64,000 nucleotides of DNA. Origin: Cristatella mucedo (Eukaryota; Bryozoa; Phylactolaemata; Cristatellidae). Shown here piece after piece: positions 12,130-23,127 of this stretch (positions are counted from its first letter, which is position 1; every line of letters starts with the position of its first letter). The notes beneath the pieces are model-generated. The model searched no databases. It had not been told where the DNA came from and saw only the letters and a program-made list of their open reading frames with translations. The position numbers and the translations under genes were made by a program. The stretch spans positions 78,501 to 142,500 of the forward strand of contig WPIO01000112.1 of NCBI GenBank assembly GCA_009760855.2, read 5' to 3'.

Positions 12130-13400
12130 TCTTAGACCACACAAGCTTGGCTTACTTGACCGGCTGTGTTATGGCAACGCCGAAGTCAAGTCTGGCCACT
12201 TGTCGGGTGTCTAAAAGAGAATATTCCAGAAATGAGAAGGCAATTTTTGTAAATTGTAATAACCACAGCTTGAACCTGTCAGGAGTTTGTGCTGCAAGTG
12301 AAATTTCCGTTGTCGTGACCTTTTTTGAAACAATAGAAAGCACCTACTTATTCTTTTCAGCATAAACTCTGAGGTTGGGAAGAACTGGAGAAATTCTTTG
12401 CCATCACTGTCAAATGTAACCCTACCACAAGGTGAAGTACAAGAGTGGGGACTGTGAAAACAAGCAATGATAGACTGAACAGCATTGTTGGCCTTTTGAA
12501 GCAACTATCTGAGCGCACAAGTGGAACACTTGAAAAAAAATTGAAGCTGGCAGTCTCCTAAATTGTATTTTGAACTTTAAATTTTTTGATATGCTGCCAT
12601 TTTGGTACTGTGTCTGAAAGAAGAAGATTAGCCGCGTTCAGAAAAAACTGCAGGATCCGACGATGAACTTCAAAGACCTCTCTCGTGACCTCCACTCTCT
12701 TTGGGATTGAGCTGTAAAGGCTTCGAGAGATCTTTGCGTACAATCGCTACACGATATCAAAAGGAGATGTGAATTGTGGGTGTTGCAGTTGAAAGAATAA
12801 TCCGATGAAGGACATAGATGCCTAGAGAACTCTCTCGAGTTGTAGGTCTCATGGCAGAGGAGATTTCAAGAGCCATGAAGGACAGCATTGACCATTTCCG
12901 ACAAGAAATTACATCTACGTTTTCCCGGCTCACATATCTTAATTCCAAATTTGGGTTCTTGTTGGAAGTTGAGCACCTTTTGAAGACCATTTACCAGACC
13001 AAATTATGCTAGCAATGTCTACATCTTGGAGGCTTCTATTGCCACAACGTTGATGGAACAGAGCTGTACAACGAAATATGTGACCGTGAAATGATTTTTA
13101 CCACACGTAAAGGCTCGGCACTGAAGACACCACTGGAACTCATGTCTTTAATTGTCAGTTATGTGGGAGATGTGTTTCCTAATTTGAGGGTCGCCTTGCA
13201 AGTTCTTCTCACCATAGCTATATCAGTTGCCAATTTTGAACTTTCCTTTAGCATGCTGAAGATAATCTTGTTTTATCTGAGAGCAGCAATAGGTTAAGAT
13301 TGAAACTCCGATTTTTTTTGCATAGAGAAAGAAACACAAAAAAGTATTGACTTTAAAACTGCAATAGGCCAGTTTTGCGATAACTACCTTGAACCTTTAC
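12130..13400 (+). pseudogene. hAT-superfamily (ZMYM1/DUF4371-like) transposase relic
   Basis: At 12147-12362 the plus strand reads AIFVNCNNHSLNLSGV followed by VTFFETIESTYLFFSA, which matches the HCxNHxLNL...FF pattern of hAT/ZMYM1-like transposases. At about 12818-13010 another frame reads YLNSKFGFLLEVEHLL. At 13091-13297 it reads the C-terminal dimerisation segment, FPNLRVALQVLLTIAISVAN and then FELSFSMLKIILFYLRAAIG (usual form SVASGERSFSKLKLIKTYLRS). Frames change at least once and stops interrupt the middle, so it is a dead transposase. Terminal inverted repeats were not found. Family assignment rests on motif recognition. Confidence 0.72.
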
Positions 13401-14041
13401 TACAGTTACTATAACCTTCTCGACTCAATATGCCTACTAGCGTGTATTTATGCATTTCTTCAGTGGAGCTATTTCACACCAATTTTTGACAAGGGGATGG
13501 GTGCCCTTTCTAGCTTTGTCCGGCGGGGGGGGGGCGTTTAAAGATCTCACTAGGCCTCTGGGTAGTTGTTTCTCCGGTCCTTCTGTAGACGACCATGGTC
13601 TCCTGGACCGCCAGCTCCTCATCGTTCGGGATGCCATTACTCAGCAAAGGAGCTCCGCACTGGACTCCACGTGCCAATATTCCTAACCGACTGCCAAAGG
13701 TTATAAGGCAGCATCGCCCTTCTCGCCCCAAGTTAAAGGGAAGGCACGGCTCAGCCAGGTGATCCCCCAACTGGCCTATCAAGTATTAGTGGCACCAGGC
13801 AATCTCACTAGGGTACAATCATACTTGCACCTGGTAATCGCATCTTTTAATTACAGTTTTAATCTTTAAATCGGCTGATAGAATTCAAGACACTGATTCG
13901 TTGTCTCCTTTGACCCAGGTACCATATCCATGCACAACTTCTTATTTACTTCTTGTATTTAGGAGCTCTGGTGCTCGCTAACTTCTGGCATACTTTAGGC
14001 ATGGCTTCAGTTTCTGCTAAATCTGAAACTTAGTTGTTTTT
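13401..14041. other. No supported feature
   Basis: This stretch includes a GC-richer part near 13500-13790 with overlapping open frames on both strands but no recognisable protein. A G-run occurs at about 13524-13534. Confidence 0.4.
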
Positions 14042-14084
14042 ATATCTTATATATATATATCGTATATATATATATATATATATT
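14042..14084. repeat. (TA)n microsatellite
   Basis: Alternating TA interrupted once by CG. Confidence 0.95.
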
Positions 14085-14092
14085 CATCTCGT

Positions 14093-14890
14093 GCACTCAA
14101 TTTGGGTGTCGCCTCTGATAACTGCCTAAACGATTAATAAAGAAGACTGTCTGCATAGCTAACCACCACATCCGATCGCTATCTAAGGTTAAAGATGTCT
14201 ACGATGGAGGCTGGCAAAATGCATCCCTGATTCTGTCCTGACTACATTATCGCAACTCCAATTTTGCTGAGCTTACCACGAAAACCTATTAGGAAAGTGC
14301 AGGTAGTGATGAATAAGGTGGCAAGGCTGGGCAACTAATCACGCTGGTTCAGCCCATGTGTCTGCTTTGCTGAAAGAGCTTCGACGGCTTCGGGTTGCAT
14401 CAACGGGTACAGTTCTTATGCTGACCCACGAAGCCCGCTAATGCTTAGCTCTTAATACCTATCTGAACCGCTGCACCAGCTTCAGCCTCCTCGAGCCCTC
14501 GTATTCTCTATGGACAATAAATTAGCTGTTTCATTCCTATGCTTAAAGGCCGTTGGCGACACAAGCTTTTGCTTTTCGCGTGAAACCTTGAAACTCACCT
14601 CCCGCAACTCTTAGTCAACTACATCAACCTCTCCTACTGCAGACTGTGGCACATCTTATCCAGCCGTCTGGAGCTGTGATCTCAACGGTGCTACTACCTC
14701 GACTGGTCTAGTGACTGAGCTATACTTCTCTTTTTTTTTCGCTGAGTGAGATAAAGTCTGCTGGCTACCGAACGCGTATCGAGAACCGCACTGACCTTGA
14801 GTGGGCTATAGAAAACTCTTCTGCCTAAAGCCCACTTAGTCTAAGTGGCATTGTGGAGCCCAAGACGGAGATTCATCGCAACACATTTTA
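14093..14890 (+). mobile_element. LINE II 3' part, degraded
   Basis: It reads the same C-terminal region as 7900-8720: NLGVASDNCLN-like sequence, KKTVCIANHHIRSLSK, the PPRALVFSMDNKLAVSFLCLK-type segment and the terminal YRTRIENRT stretch. It ends near 14880 with the GGAGATTCATCGC-type terminus. Multiple frameshifts are present. Confidence 0.78.
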
Positions 14891-14997
14891 TATTGACTTA
14901 AAACTTTTATTTATTCGAATTGAATACTCCTCTACCCAATGTGCATGTACATAGCATGAATGAAATGCTAGAGGTTATCAATTTTTGAAGGAAGTCA

Positions 14998-15003
14998 TTT
15001 TAT
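14998..15003 (-). promoter_or_regulatory. Candidate polyadenylation signal AATAAA
   Basis: The minus strand has AATAAA about 130 bases downstream of the stop codon at 15134-15132, a normal distance for a terminal exon. Confidence 0.4.
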
Positions 15004-15131
15004 TTTTTGAATCCATTGAATCTCAACTATGAATTAGAGAAGTCTCTTGCAGTCATGCCATTGGTACTAGCCACGTTACTTTACTTAAAATTCGGTATAT
15101 TTCAAGGAATAGACAAACGCTGTGGCAATGC

Positions 15132-15453
15132 TCAAGACCTCAGCCGGCAGATACAGAAGCATTTAAAACGAATGCATAGGATTAAAGCGATCACAAAAAC
15201 AAGCAGGCCTAATCCGATCATTGCGTACATTAAAATATGTATAAAGCCATCTCCGGTCGGGGGATCCAAAGTTGACGACACACTGGCATTGGTGCTGCTA
15301 TTAGTGAATAACGTGGTTCCTGATACATTTTTTCCATCGAAGACTGAGAAATGATTGACTTCAAATGACGACGATCCAATAATGAAAGGACATCTTTCAA
15401 GAGAAATGATGTTCAGGACCAACAGAAAAACTGGATAATTCATTTCTGAAGAC
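15132..15453 (-). CDS. Candidate terminal exon of a small single-pass membrane protein
   Basis: On the minus strand a pyrimidine-rich acceptor (CTTTTTACAG) at 15454-15467 is followed by GTCTTCAGAAATG, then an open frame to the TGA at 15134-15132. From the ATG at 15443 it codes for about 103 residues: a hydrophobic start (MNYPVFLLVLNII), a Ser/Thr-rich segment with three N-glycosylation sequons (NVS, NSS, NAS), one long transmembrane helix (about 30 hydrophobic residues beginning FIHILMYAMIGLGLL) and a short Cys-rich basic tail (RFKCFCICRLRS). An AATAAA follows 130 bases on. The same frame is open upstream of the acceptor to 15614, so an unspliced 160-codon reading is possible. I do not recognise the family. 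A mucin-like type I membrane protein is an inference. Confidence 0.5.
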
Positions 15454-15762
15454 CTGTAAAAAGAAAAGTATCGTGCGAAAAGAGTGGCATTCCCTGAACT
15501 GGTATTTTTTAACGGCATCTTAAACATGTTAAGACCATACTTAAAAACAAAGGAGTGAGCACAGTTAATGGTAAAAAAATATTTAAAGAATAATATCTTC
15601 CATTGAATTACCAAACTTTAGTATGTTCTTATAAGAGACATTTTTAGAAAACTAGTGGCCCAACTTCAAAATCAATGAAAGAGCTAGGAAGCAGCAGCTG
15701 CTAAATTACCGTAGCGAGAATCTCCGACACCGATCTTGCTAGATGCTTAACTTATACAGTGA

Positions 15763-15932
15763 CGTGAGCGGTGATGGCACACTAGGTAAGGTGGTTGTTT
15801 ACACGACCTTGGGACCGAGGTCTTGGGTTCGAATCCTGAGGTTGGGCAATCCTTTGTTGCCACTGCAAGCGGTGGTGATAGCCGTGAAGGCTCTTTTACT
15901 GCTATACAAAAGAGGCTGTAAAATCATCCAGT
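15763..15932 (+). mobile_element. SINE-A copy (tRNA-derived)
   Basis: Full-length-like copy with A box TGGCACACTAGGTAAGG, perfect B box GGTTCGAATCC, the GTGGTGATAGCCGTGAAGG body and a GCTATACAAAAGAGGCTG end. It is followed by an ATTT-rich stretch. Confidence 0.88.
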
Positions 15933-16136
15933 ATTTATTTATTATTTATTTGTATAGAACTCTACCTAAGGTAAGCAACACTTAGGCTATTTAAGTCATT
16001 CAGATCTTTGGAATAATATTACAATATCACACACACACAATCCTTGTAGAATATAACCGGAAAGTTGTATCTGCCACAAGCAGCTTGAACAGTCAGCTAC
16101 ATTGTCGCACTTACATAAATGATAATGACAACAATA

Positions 16137-16302
16137 GCCGATTTAACAGCCTCTTTTGTATAGCGACAGAAGAGTATTTACGGCTATCACCACCACCTGC
16201 AGCCAGCTGCGATAAGCAATCACCCACAGCTGGATTCGAACCCACAATTTCGGGGCCTAGGTCGTGAAAATCAAACGCCTTACTTAGTGTGCCATCACGG
16301 GT
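16137..16302 (-). mobile_element. SINE-A copy (tRNA-derived)
   Basis: The minus strand reads GTGATGGCACACTAAGTAAGG, then a B-box region with one mismatch (GGTTCGAATCC relative), then the SINE-A body ending at the CTATACAAAAGAGGCTG equivalent. Confidence 0.85.
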
Positions 16303-16306
16303 TGTA

Positions 16307-16427
16307 GGGCATTTCCCCCCTCCGGGCGTTTCCCCCTTTCCCCCGGGACATCACCCCGGACATTTCCCCTGGTGGACCATAGGAAATTTCCCCCAACCCG
16401 GATATTCCCCCCCCCGGGGGATTTCCG
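16307..16427. repeat. C/G-rich degenerate array of NF-kappaB-like decamers
   Basis: At least seven GGR(N)TTTCC-like units occur in 121 bp: GGGCATTTCC at 16307, GGGCGTTTCC at 16324, GGGACATCACC at 16345, GGACATTTCC at 16358, GGAAATTTCC at 16382, GGATATTCCCC at 16400 and GGGGATTTCC at 16417. The last is a perfect GGGRNWYYCC site. They are separated by C-runs. The array may simply be a decayed short tandem repeat; a regulatory role is inference. Confidence 0.6.
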
Positions 16428-16457
16428 CTATGTTGATGAATTTATAACTAAGAATAC

Positions 16458-16460
<3 letters not shown>

Positions 16461-16491
<31 letters not shown>
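16461..16491. repeat. (TA)n microsatellite
   Basis: About 15 TA units directly after the kappaB-like array. Confidence 0.95.
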
Positions 16492-16493
<2 letters not shown>

Positions 16494-16499
16494 GATTAA

Positions 16500-17229
16500 A
16501 TGAAGTTCACACTCTATTGAAACAAATCAACTCAGTATAAGCGGCGACTCGATAGCCCGACCGACGGAGGCTGTACGGCCAGCATGACATCGTCGGCAGC
16601 AGAGTCGGTGGCGGCGGCCGTGTCGAGATGCCCGGTGCAGCAACGAGTGCTGCTTCTTAAACCCTAATTAAAATGGTTCTGACTGCTTAGCAACAATTGT
16701 TTCAAGAATCTTTGACAAGAATGGAAGAAGGAAAACTGGGCGATAGTTATGCGTTCGGGGACGGATTATGCAAATGGTGCAGAGCCGATCCAGTGCCCCT
16801 GATCCAACGCTCGGACACATGTTCCCTGCCCTCTTCGGTACGCCGCCATTCGCACTATCTACGCATGCTTACTGAGAGCTGGGATAGCTACTGACCGAGT
16901 TCTGGCTGAGCAAAAAAGCGAAGCTGCCGGTACCTGCCAAAGGGCGATGCTGGCGTCGTACGTGTAAGTGAATTCTGGCATCATGCACGGCCACAGCCGC
17001 AGGCCACAGATCAGCGATCTTACTCACCAAGGAAGTATCACCGATGTTGAATCAATGCAAGCCGATCGGCTGTCCGACACCAGTCAGCCAACCAAGTGGA
17101 CACCGGGCTAGAGCATCCAAAGTACAAGTGACCGCCCTAGACAGGAAATCATCAATTAGCTGGGGAATGCCCCTTCAGGGAATGCCCCTTCCTCGTCAGC
17201 CCGAGAGGGTAACGATTGTTATTTGACCT
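16500..17229 (+). other. Unassigned GC-richer segment upstream of a LINE I copy
   Basis: No recognisable protein. Since a LINE I copy with endonuclease begins just downstream, this may be its 5' UTR or a decayed ORF1, but no copy in the window covers the same region for comparison. Short GGAATGCCCCTTC units are repeated in tandem at about 17162-17190. Confidence 0.3.
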
Positions 17230-17487
17230 TAGCGCGTAAGAAATTACCTGCCGCTTATCGCTTCGGGCTGCTGGGTCTCCCATGCGGGCGGCTGCCTTAG
17301 CTACGCCGGCCGCTAGTAACCTGCTTGTTAGTGATGATCGTCAGCAGCTGCTATCGCTTCGTCACCGTAGATCAAATGCATTCCTGGATATTAATGTTGT
17401 TGCTAAGATTCATGAACTATGCATTAGCAAAAGAAAAGCACCCGTAGCCGCCTCGGTGGCCGGAACCGCCAGCTCAGACGCCGCTCG

Positions 17488-18297
17488 TTGGGCGGGAACT
17501 GCGAGCTGAGTACCCACTCGTTTGGTATTCCTACCATTGTCTCGAACCGTTCAGCACGCTTCCCCACATGCGTCACAGTAAATCTCTCTAACTTAGTGGT
17601 CATCAGGCCTGTTGTAACTCCATCGGCCAGACTTAACGCTTACCTTTGGAATCCTTCCTCAATGTGCAATAAACCTCTGGTAATAGGCGACCTTATTTCT
17701 GAAAATGGTATCGACCTGCTCGCCCTAACTGAAACTTGGCTAAAATCGATAAACTGCCCGACAATTAAAGACACTATTCCATCTGGTTTCTCGTTCTTTC
17801 ACACCCCTAGATCAATCAAAACTGGAGGTGGAGTTGCTATTATCGTGAGCTCGCAATTAAGCTTCAAGCCATTTGCAGTACCCTCGAAGCAGTCTTTTTA
17901 ATCACTTGTCTTGGTCTCATCCGAAAACAAACTACCGATGGTGGCAGTAGTCTATCGCCCACCAGATACCAAATCCTCCTTTATCTCCGACATCTTCGAT
18001 CTCATTTCGATTCTGTGTGCAAGAAATCGATTCCTCCTCGTTATGGGTAATTTCAACGTTCACTTTGATAACTTATCTGCCGCTTTCAGCACCGAATTTC
18101 GTGTATTGACTGACTCAATGTCTTTTGTGGCTCATGTGCATGGCCCTACCCACATCAAGGGTCACAATCTCGACCAGATTTTCTCATACAACTGCACTTT
18201 GTCATCACCAATTATTACCAAATCCTGCTTATCTAACCCCATGCAGATCTCATTCAATCTACAGTGTGTGCCCACCTCCTCCTTTAATATAACCTGA
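17488..18297 (+). pseudogene. LINE I endonuclease domain, inactivated
   Basis: Two frames give the APE-like endonuclease: LNAYLWNPSSMCNK, DLLALTETWLKS (the catalytic Glu of TETWL is kept), GGGVAIIV, then after a stop VVYRPPD and MGNFNVHFD. The usual GDFN motif reads GNFN here, so a catalytic Asp is lost. The usual SDH near the end is SNP, so the terminal Asp and His are also gone. The nuclease would be inactive even if translated. Confidence 0.85.
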
Positions 18298-18393
18298 CAA
18301 TCGCGAAACCTCAAGACCCTCGACATCGATGCTGTCCGTGCGAGAATATCTGCTTCACTGCTGCTGCTCAGTCCTCCCTCCAATCTGTCATCA

Positions 18394-20180
18394 TTGGTAG
18401 ATAGCTACAACACGACACTAGCTGACACGCTTGACGAGTTTGCAACTCTGACAAAGTCCACTGTGAGCCCCACCCTAGACGGCATATGGTTTACCACAGA
18501 TATTAAACTAGCCAGGTCAACTAAGCACAAGCTTGAAAAAGCAAGCAAAAGATCTAGACTAACTGTCTATCGACAGGCATATGGAAACTACTGTAGTTCG
18601 TACCAATCGATCCTAGCAGAGGCAAAGTCTAGCTTCCGTAAAAAAATCGTTGAATCACAGATGCACAATCCAAAAATGCTGATGTCGACAATAAACCATC
18701 TCCTCAACCGGTCCCAGATTAGTTCCTTACCTGATGATCCTGGTGATGATCTAGCCGATCGCTTCTCTCGATTCTTTGTGCAGAAGATAGACAAGGTCAG
18801 GGAATCCATCCCTGCGATGACAAAATCCCCATTAGAATGGTGTTCCCCGATTCCTGGCTGCACCTCAACGGCTACACTTAAGCACGTCACTAGAAATCTG
18901 GTCCTGAAGTTCGCATCTCAATCAATGAAGACAACAAGTCCTCTGGACCCTATTCCCACTGTCCTGCTCCTACGTTGCATTGATCTGCTACTGCCATGCA
19001 TAACTAACATCATTAATATGTCATTAGCCTCAGGTCATGTCACGGCACCTTTCAAAAAGGCTTTAGTAAGGCCACTTCTCAAGGGACACTAGACCAAGAG
19101 AACTTGAGCAACTACCGCCCAGTCTCCCTTCTACCATTCTTATCAAAGACACTGCAACAGGTCGTGGCAGACCAGCTGAACTCATATATCGAAACCTCAC
19201 ACCTTGCTAGTAAGTTCCAGTCTAGCTTGGGAGCTAATCACTCCACAGAGTCTGCATTGCTTAGGGTAAACAACGACCTAGTTAGGAATGCAGACATGGG
19301 TAGAGTGTCTCAGCTTGTTTTGCTCGATCTTTCGGCAGCTTTTGATACCATCGATCACAAAATTCTTCTAGAGCGCCTCTCATCTCGCCTGGGCATCACT
19401 GGCACTGCTATGCAGTGGTTCAGGTCCTATCTCAGTGGGAGACTCCAGAGTATTGACGTGAATGTACAAAGATCATCTGAGGTACCTCTGAAATATGAAG
19501 TACCTCAGGGCTCCGTGCTAGGTCCGGTTCTTTTCATGGTTTATACTCTCCCTCTTGCTGATGTGATTGCCAAGCACAATTTAGGCTTTCACTTCAATGC
19601 GGATGACACTCAGTTGCACCTTTGCTTTGATCCCTCCCAGCCTTCGAGCACCTCAAACTCTCTAAACTCACTTGCTGCATGCATTGATGACATCCGCACG
19701 TGGATGGCAGCAAATTTTCTGAATCTAAACGATGATAAAACTAACTTACTAGTTATGGGCAAACCCAGTGTGACTCGGAGATTGGAGAGGCTGATTCTCA
19801 AAATTGGCTCTGCCAGCATGTCTCTAGTTGAATCAGATCGGAATCTAGCTGCCATATTCCAAAGCGACCTCTCGTTAGACGATCATATCAGCTCCACAGT
19901 CAAATCTGCCTATTTTCAGCTTCATAACATTGCTAAAATTCAGGCTTGTTTAGATAAGGACACCAAGTCCAAGCTGGTCCATGAATTCGTGACATCCCGT
20001 CTCGACTTCTGCAACTCACTGCTTACTGGCCTACCAGCATGTGCGATCAGGCGATTGCAGCTGGTGCAAAACTCTGCAGCTAGGCTTGTCTGTCGTGAGC
20101 ATCGCAGTTGCCACATTACTCCACTTCTCACCGACCTGCACTGGCCACCAGTGAGGCAACGAATTGACTTCAAGGTTTAG
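18394..20180 (+). pseudogene. LINE I reverse transcriptase, frameshifted
   Basis: The first frame (18394-19092) gives the linker and the start of the RT (PLDPIPTVLLLRCIDLLLP, ITNIINMSLASG). A small deletion shifts to the second frame (19104-20180): SNYRPVSLLPFLSKTLQQVV, FDTIDHKILLERL, QGSVLGPVLF, then the active site FHFNADDTQL (ADD kept), LNLNDDKTNLLVMGKP, and the C-terminal CNSLLTGLPACAIRRLQLVQ. A TAG at 20178 replaces a Leu codon. The consensus stop of this family is the TGA in GGGTCCCTGTGATTC. RT copies the element RNA at its target site. Confidence 0.9.
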
Positions 20181-20675
20181 TCGCTCACTTTTAGGTCCCT
20201 TCATTCTATTGCTCCAGCCTATCTTTCAGATATACTACCCTATCAGGCCAAGCATCTTACCACTCACTTTTCGGAATCCAACAGTCTAGAAATACCTCGT
20301 ACAAAGCTTAAATCCTTCGGAGACCGTGCATTTAGCTCGTATGCTCCCACAGCCTGGAACTCCCTCCCGACCTGCATCAGAACATCCCCTGACCTGACCA
20401 CATTTAAAAGAAACTTAAAAACACACCTATTTAGGAAAGCATTTAGTGGGTCCCTGTGGTTCGTCCTTGATGTGCTTATGCGTGCTGACACTGTGCATGC
20501 TGCCACTAACCACATTTGCATGCTGACCCTGTGCATGTCACCCCTAACCATATTATTTATTTTGTTTGTTTTTCAAGCATGATTTTACTTACTATTCTAT
20601 TGCATATCACTTTGCAGCAAATGTAAAGCGCCTAGAAAGAGATTAAGTTCTCTGAGGGCGCTTTATCAAGTGCAA

Positions 20676-20704
<29 letters not shown>

Positions 20705-20707
<3 letters not shown>

Positions 20708-22336
20708 ATCGATCCTAGCAAAGGCCAAGTCTAGCTTATATAAAAACATTGTTAAATCACAGATGCACAACTCAAAAATGCTGATGTCGACGATCAACCA
20801 TCTGCTCGACTGCTCCAAGGTTAGCTCTTTACCTGATGATCCATGCGATGATCTAGCTGATCGCTTCTCTCGATTCTTTGTCCAGAATATTAGCAAAATT
20901 AGGGAGTCCATCCCTGCGATGACAGCATCCCCCTAGAATGGTGTCCCTAAATTCCATGCAGCACCTCTCAATGTCTATGTTCAAACAGGTCACTAGCGAC
21001 CTCGTCTTGAAGTTCATATCCCAGTCCAAGAAGAGAACAAGTCCTTTGGACCCTACTCCAACTGTCCTGCTCCTACGTTGTATTGATCTGCTGCTGCCAT
21101 GCATAACTAACTTCATAAATGTGTCATAATCCTCAGGTCAAGCCCCAGCACCTTTCACAAAGGCTTTAGTCATAAAGAAAACTTGAGCAACTTCCACCCA
21201 ATCTCCCTTCTACCGTTCCTATCAAAGACACTAGAACAAGTCGTGGCAGACCAGCTGAACTCATACATTGAAACTTCAAAAATTCCTAGTAAGTTTCAAT
21301 CGGGCTTTAGAGCTAATCACTCCACAGAGTAACCATTGCTTCGGGTATGCAACGACCTACTTAGGCATGCAGACTTAGGTAGAGTATCTCTGCTTGTTTT
21401 ACTCGATCTTTGGGCAGCCTTTGATACTATCGATCACCAAGTCCTTCTTGAGCTCTTCTCATCTCGCCTGGGCATCACTGGCACTGCCCTGCAATTTTTC
21501 ACGTCCTATCTCTGTGGGAGACTACAGAGTATTGATGAGAATGGACAAAAATCCTCCGAGATACCTCTGAAACACGGGGTACTTCAGGGATCTGTTATTG
21601 GTCCCATTCTTTAGGCGGTTTACACTCACCCTCTTAGCGATGTGATTGCCAAGCACAATCTAGCTTTTCACTTCTATGCTGGTAAAACTCAGTTGTACCT
21701 TCACTTCGATCCATCCCAGCCATCGAGCACCTCGAATTCTCTCCACTTCCTTACTGCATGTATTGATGACATCTGCACATTAATGGCTGCAAATTTTTTT
21801 AAACTAAACAGTGATGATGAAGCCGAATTGCTAGTTATGGGCAAACCAAGTGTAATTCAGAAATTGGAAAGGCTTACGGTCAATATTGGCTCTGTCGGCA
21901 TAGCTCCTGTTGAATGTGCACGAAATTTAGGTGTCTTGTTACAAAGGGATTTTTCATTAGACGACCGCATCAGCTCCACAATCAAGTCTGCCTACTTTCA
22001 GCTACATAACACTGCTATAATTCGGGCTTTTTTAGACAGGGAGACCATATCTAAGTTGGCCCATGCATTTGTCACATCCCGTCTTGACTTTTGTAAGTCA
22101 CTGCTTGCTGGCCAACCGGCCTGTGCACTCTGGCGCTTACAGCTGGTGCAAAACTCTGCAGCTAGGCTTGACTGCGGTGAGCCTCGCAGTTGCCACATCA
22201 CACCACTTCTGGCCGACCTTCATTGGCTCCCATTCAAGCAGCACATCGACTTCAAGGTTACTTACGGGCTGACGTGGGATTTTTCTCTGCTTCTACATGC
22301 GCTCCACGGTGCATGCCATGGCCCGGGTGGAGGGGG

Positions 22337-22419
<83 letters not shown>

Positions 22420-22606
22420 CCACTAACCACACTTGCATGCTGACACCTGTGCATGTCACCCCTAACCATGTTCATGTTGTTTATCAGGCATGCTATTGCT
22501 CACCGTTCAATCGCATTTCCTTTTGCAGCAAATGTAAAGCGCCTAGAAAGAGATTGAGTTCTCTGAGGGCACTTTATCAAGTGCATTATCATTATTATTA
22601 TTAAGG
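20705..22606 (+). mobile_element. LINE I copy, 5'-truncated, joined head-to-tail to the previous copy
   Basis: The copy starts abruptly at the linker codons (YQSILAKAKSS) directly against the (ATT)n tail of the preceding LINE. It carries the RT in two or more frames: LLVLLDLWAAFDTIDHQVLLE, QGSVIGPIL, FHFYAGKTQL (active-site YADD changed to YAGK) and QLVQNSAARLDC. It ends in the 3' UTR and an (ATT)n tail near 22587-22602. A (CT)n expansion interrupts the 3' UTR. It is non-functional. Confidence 0.9.
22340..22417. repeat. (CT)n microsatellite
   Basis: About 38 CT units inside the LINE I 3' UTR, just before the CACTAACCACACTTGCATGC block. Confidence 0.97.
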
Positions 22607-23127
22607 TTTTGTTGCTAACGTTTAGGTCCCTTCATTTTTTGGCTCCATCCTACGTATCAGATCTACTCTGCCATCAATCTAAGAATCGTACTACCTGCTT
22701 TTCGGAATCTAACTGTCTACCTATACCTCTTACAGACCTCAAATCTTTTGGAGACAGTGCATTTAGTTCGTTTCCTCCTAAAGCCTTGAACTGACTCCCA
22801 ACTTTCGTCACGATATCCCCAGACTTTACCACATTTAAAAAGACATTATAAACGCATCTATTTATCACAGAATTTAGTAGGTCCCTGTGATTCGTCCTTT
22901 ATGTGCTTATGCGTGCTGACACTTTGCATGCTGCCCCTCGCAACACATGCATGGTGATTCTGTGCATGTCACCCCTAACCATGTTTTTCTTGCTGTTTAT
23001 CGAGTAAGCTACCACTAACCATTCGATCGTGTTTCCTTTGCAGCAAATGTAGAGCACCTAGAGAGAGATTGATTTCTCGGAGGGTGCTTTATCAGGTGTA
23101 TTACAATTAATATTATTATTATTAATC
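22607..23127 (+). mobile_element. LINE I 3' fragment
   Basis: It starts at GTTTTGTTGCTAACGTTTAGG (the LSLTFRSLH codons) against the previous (ATT)n tail and runs through the 3' UTR to another (ATT)n tail at 23108-23125. Confidence 0.87.

Larger units (their letters stand above)
17230..20704 (+). mobile_element. LINE I, longest copy: endonuclease + reverse transcriptase + 3' end
   Basis: This is the most complete LINE I copy. In order it has an APE-type endonuclease (17488-18297), a linker, the reverse transcriptase (about 18900-19900), the C-terminal QLVQNSAARLVC region, the 3' UTR and an (ATT)n tail at 20672-20704. The 3' UTR carries the AGAGATTAAGTTCTCTGAGG block shared with SINE-B. It is broken by at least three lesions: a stop at 17901, a frameshift near 19090 (about 4 bases lost relative to the copy at 56.99 kb) and a T-to-A stop at 20178-20180. 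The L2/CR1 assignment rests on the motifs and the microsatellite tail. Confidence 0.92.

Noticed and set aside
13437-13782. Overlapping frames on both strands near 13.5 kb.
   Set aside because: No domain, no splice or promoter signs, GC-rich context explains them.
15763-15932. tRNA gene, because A and B boxes are present.
   Set aside because: No acceptor stem or anticodon arm folds, and the same ~150-bp unit recurs many times: it is a SINE. The same reasoning applies to the SINE-B copies.
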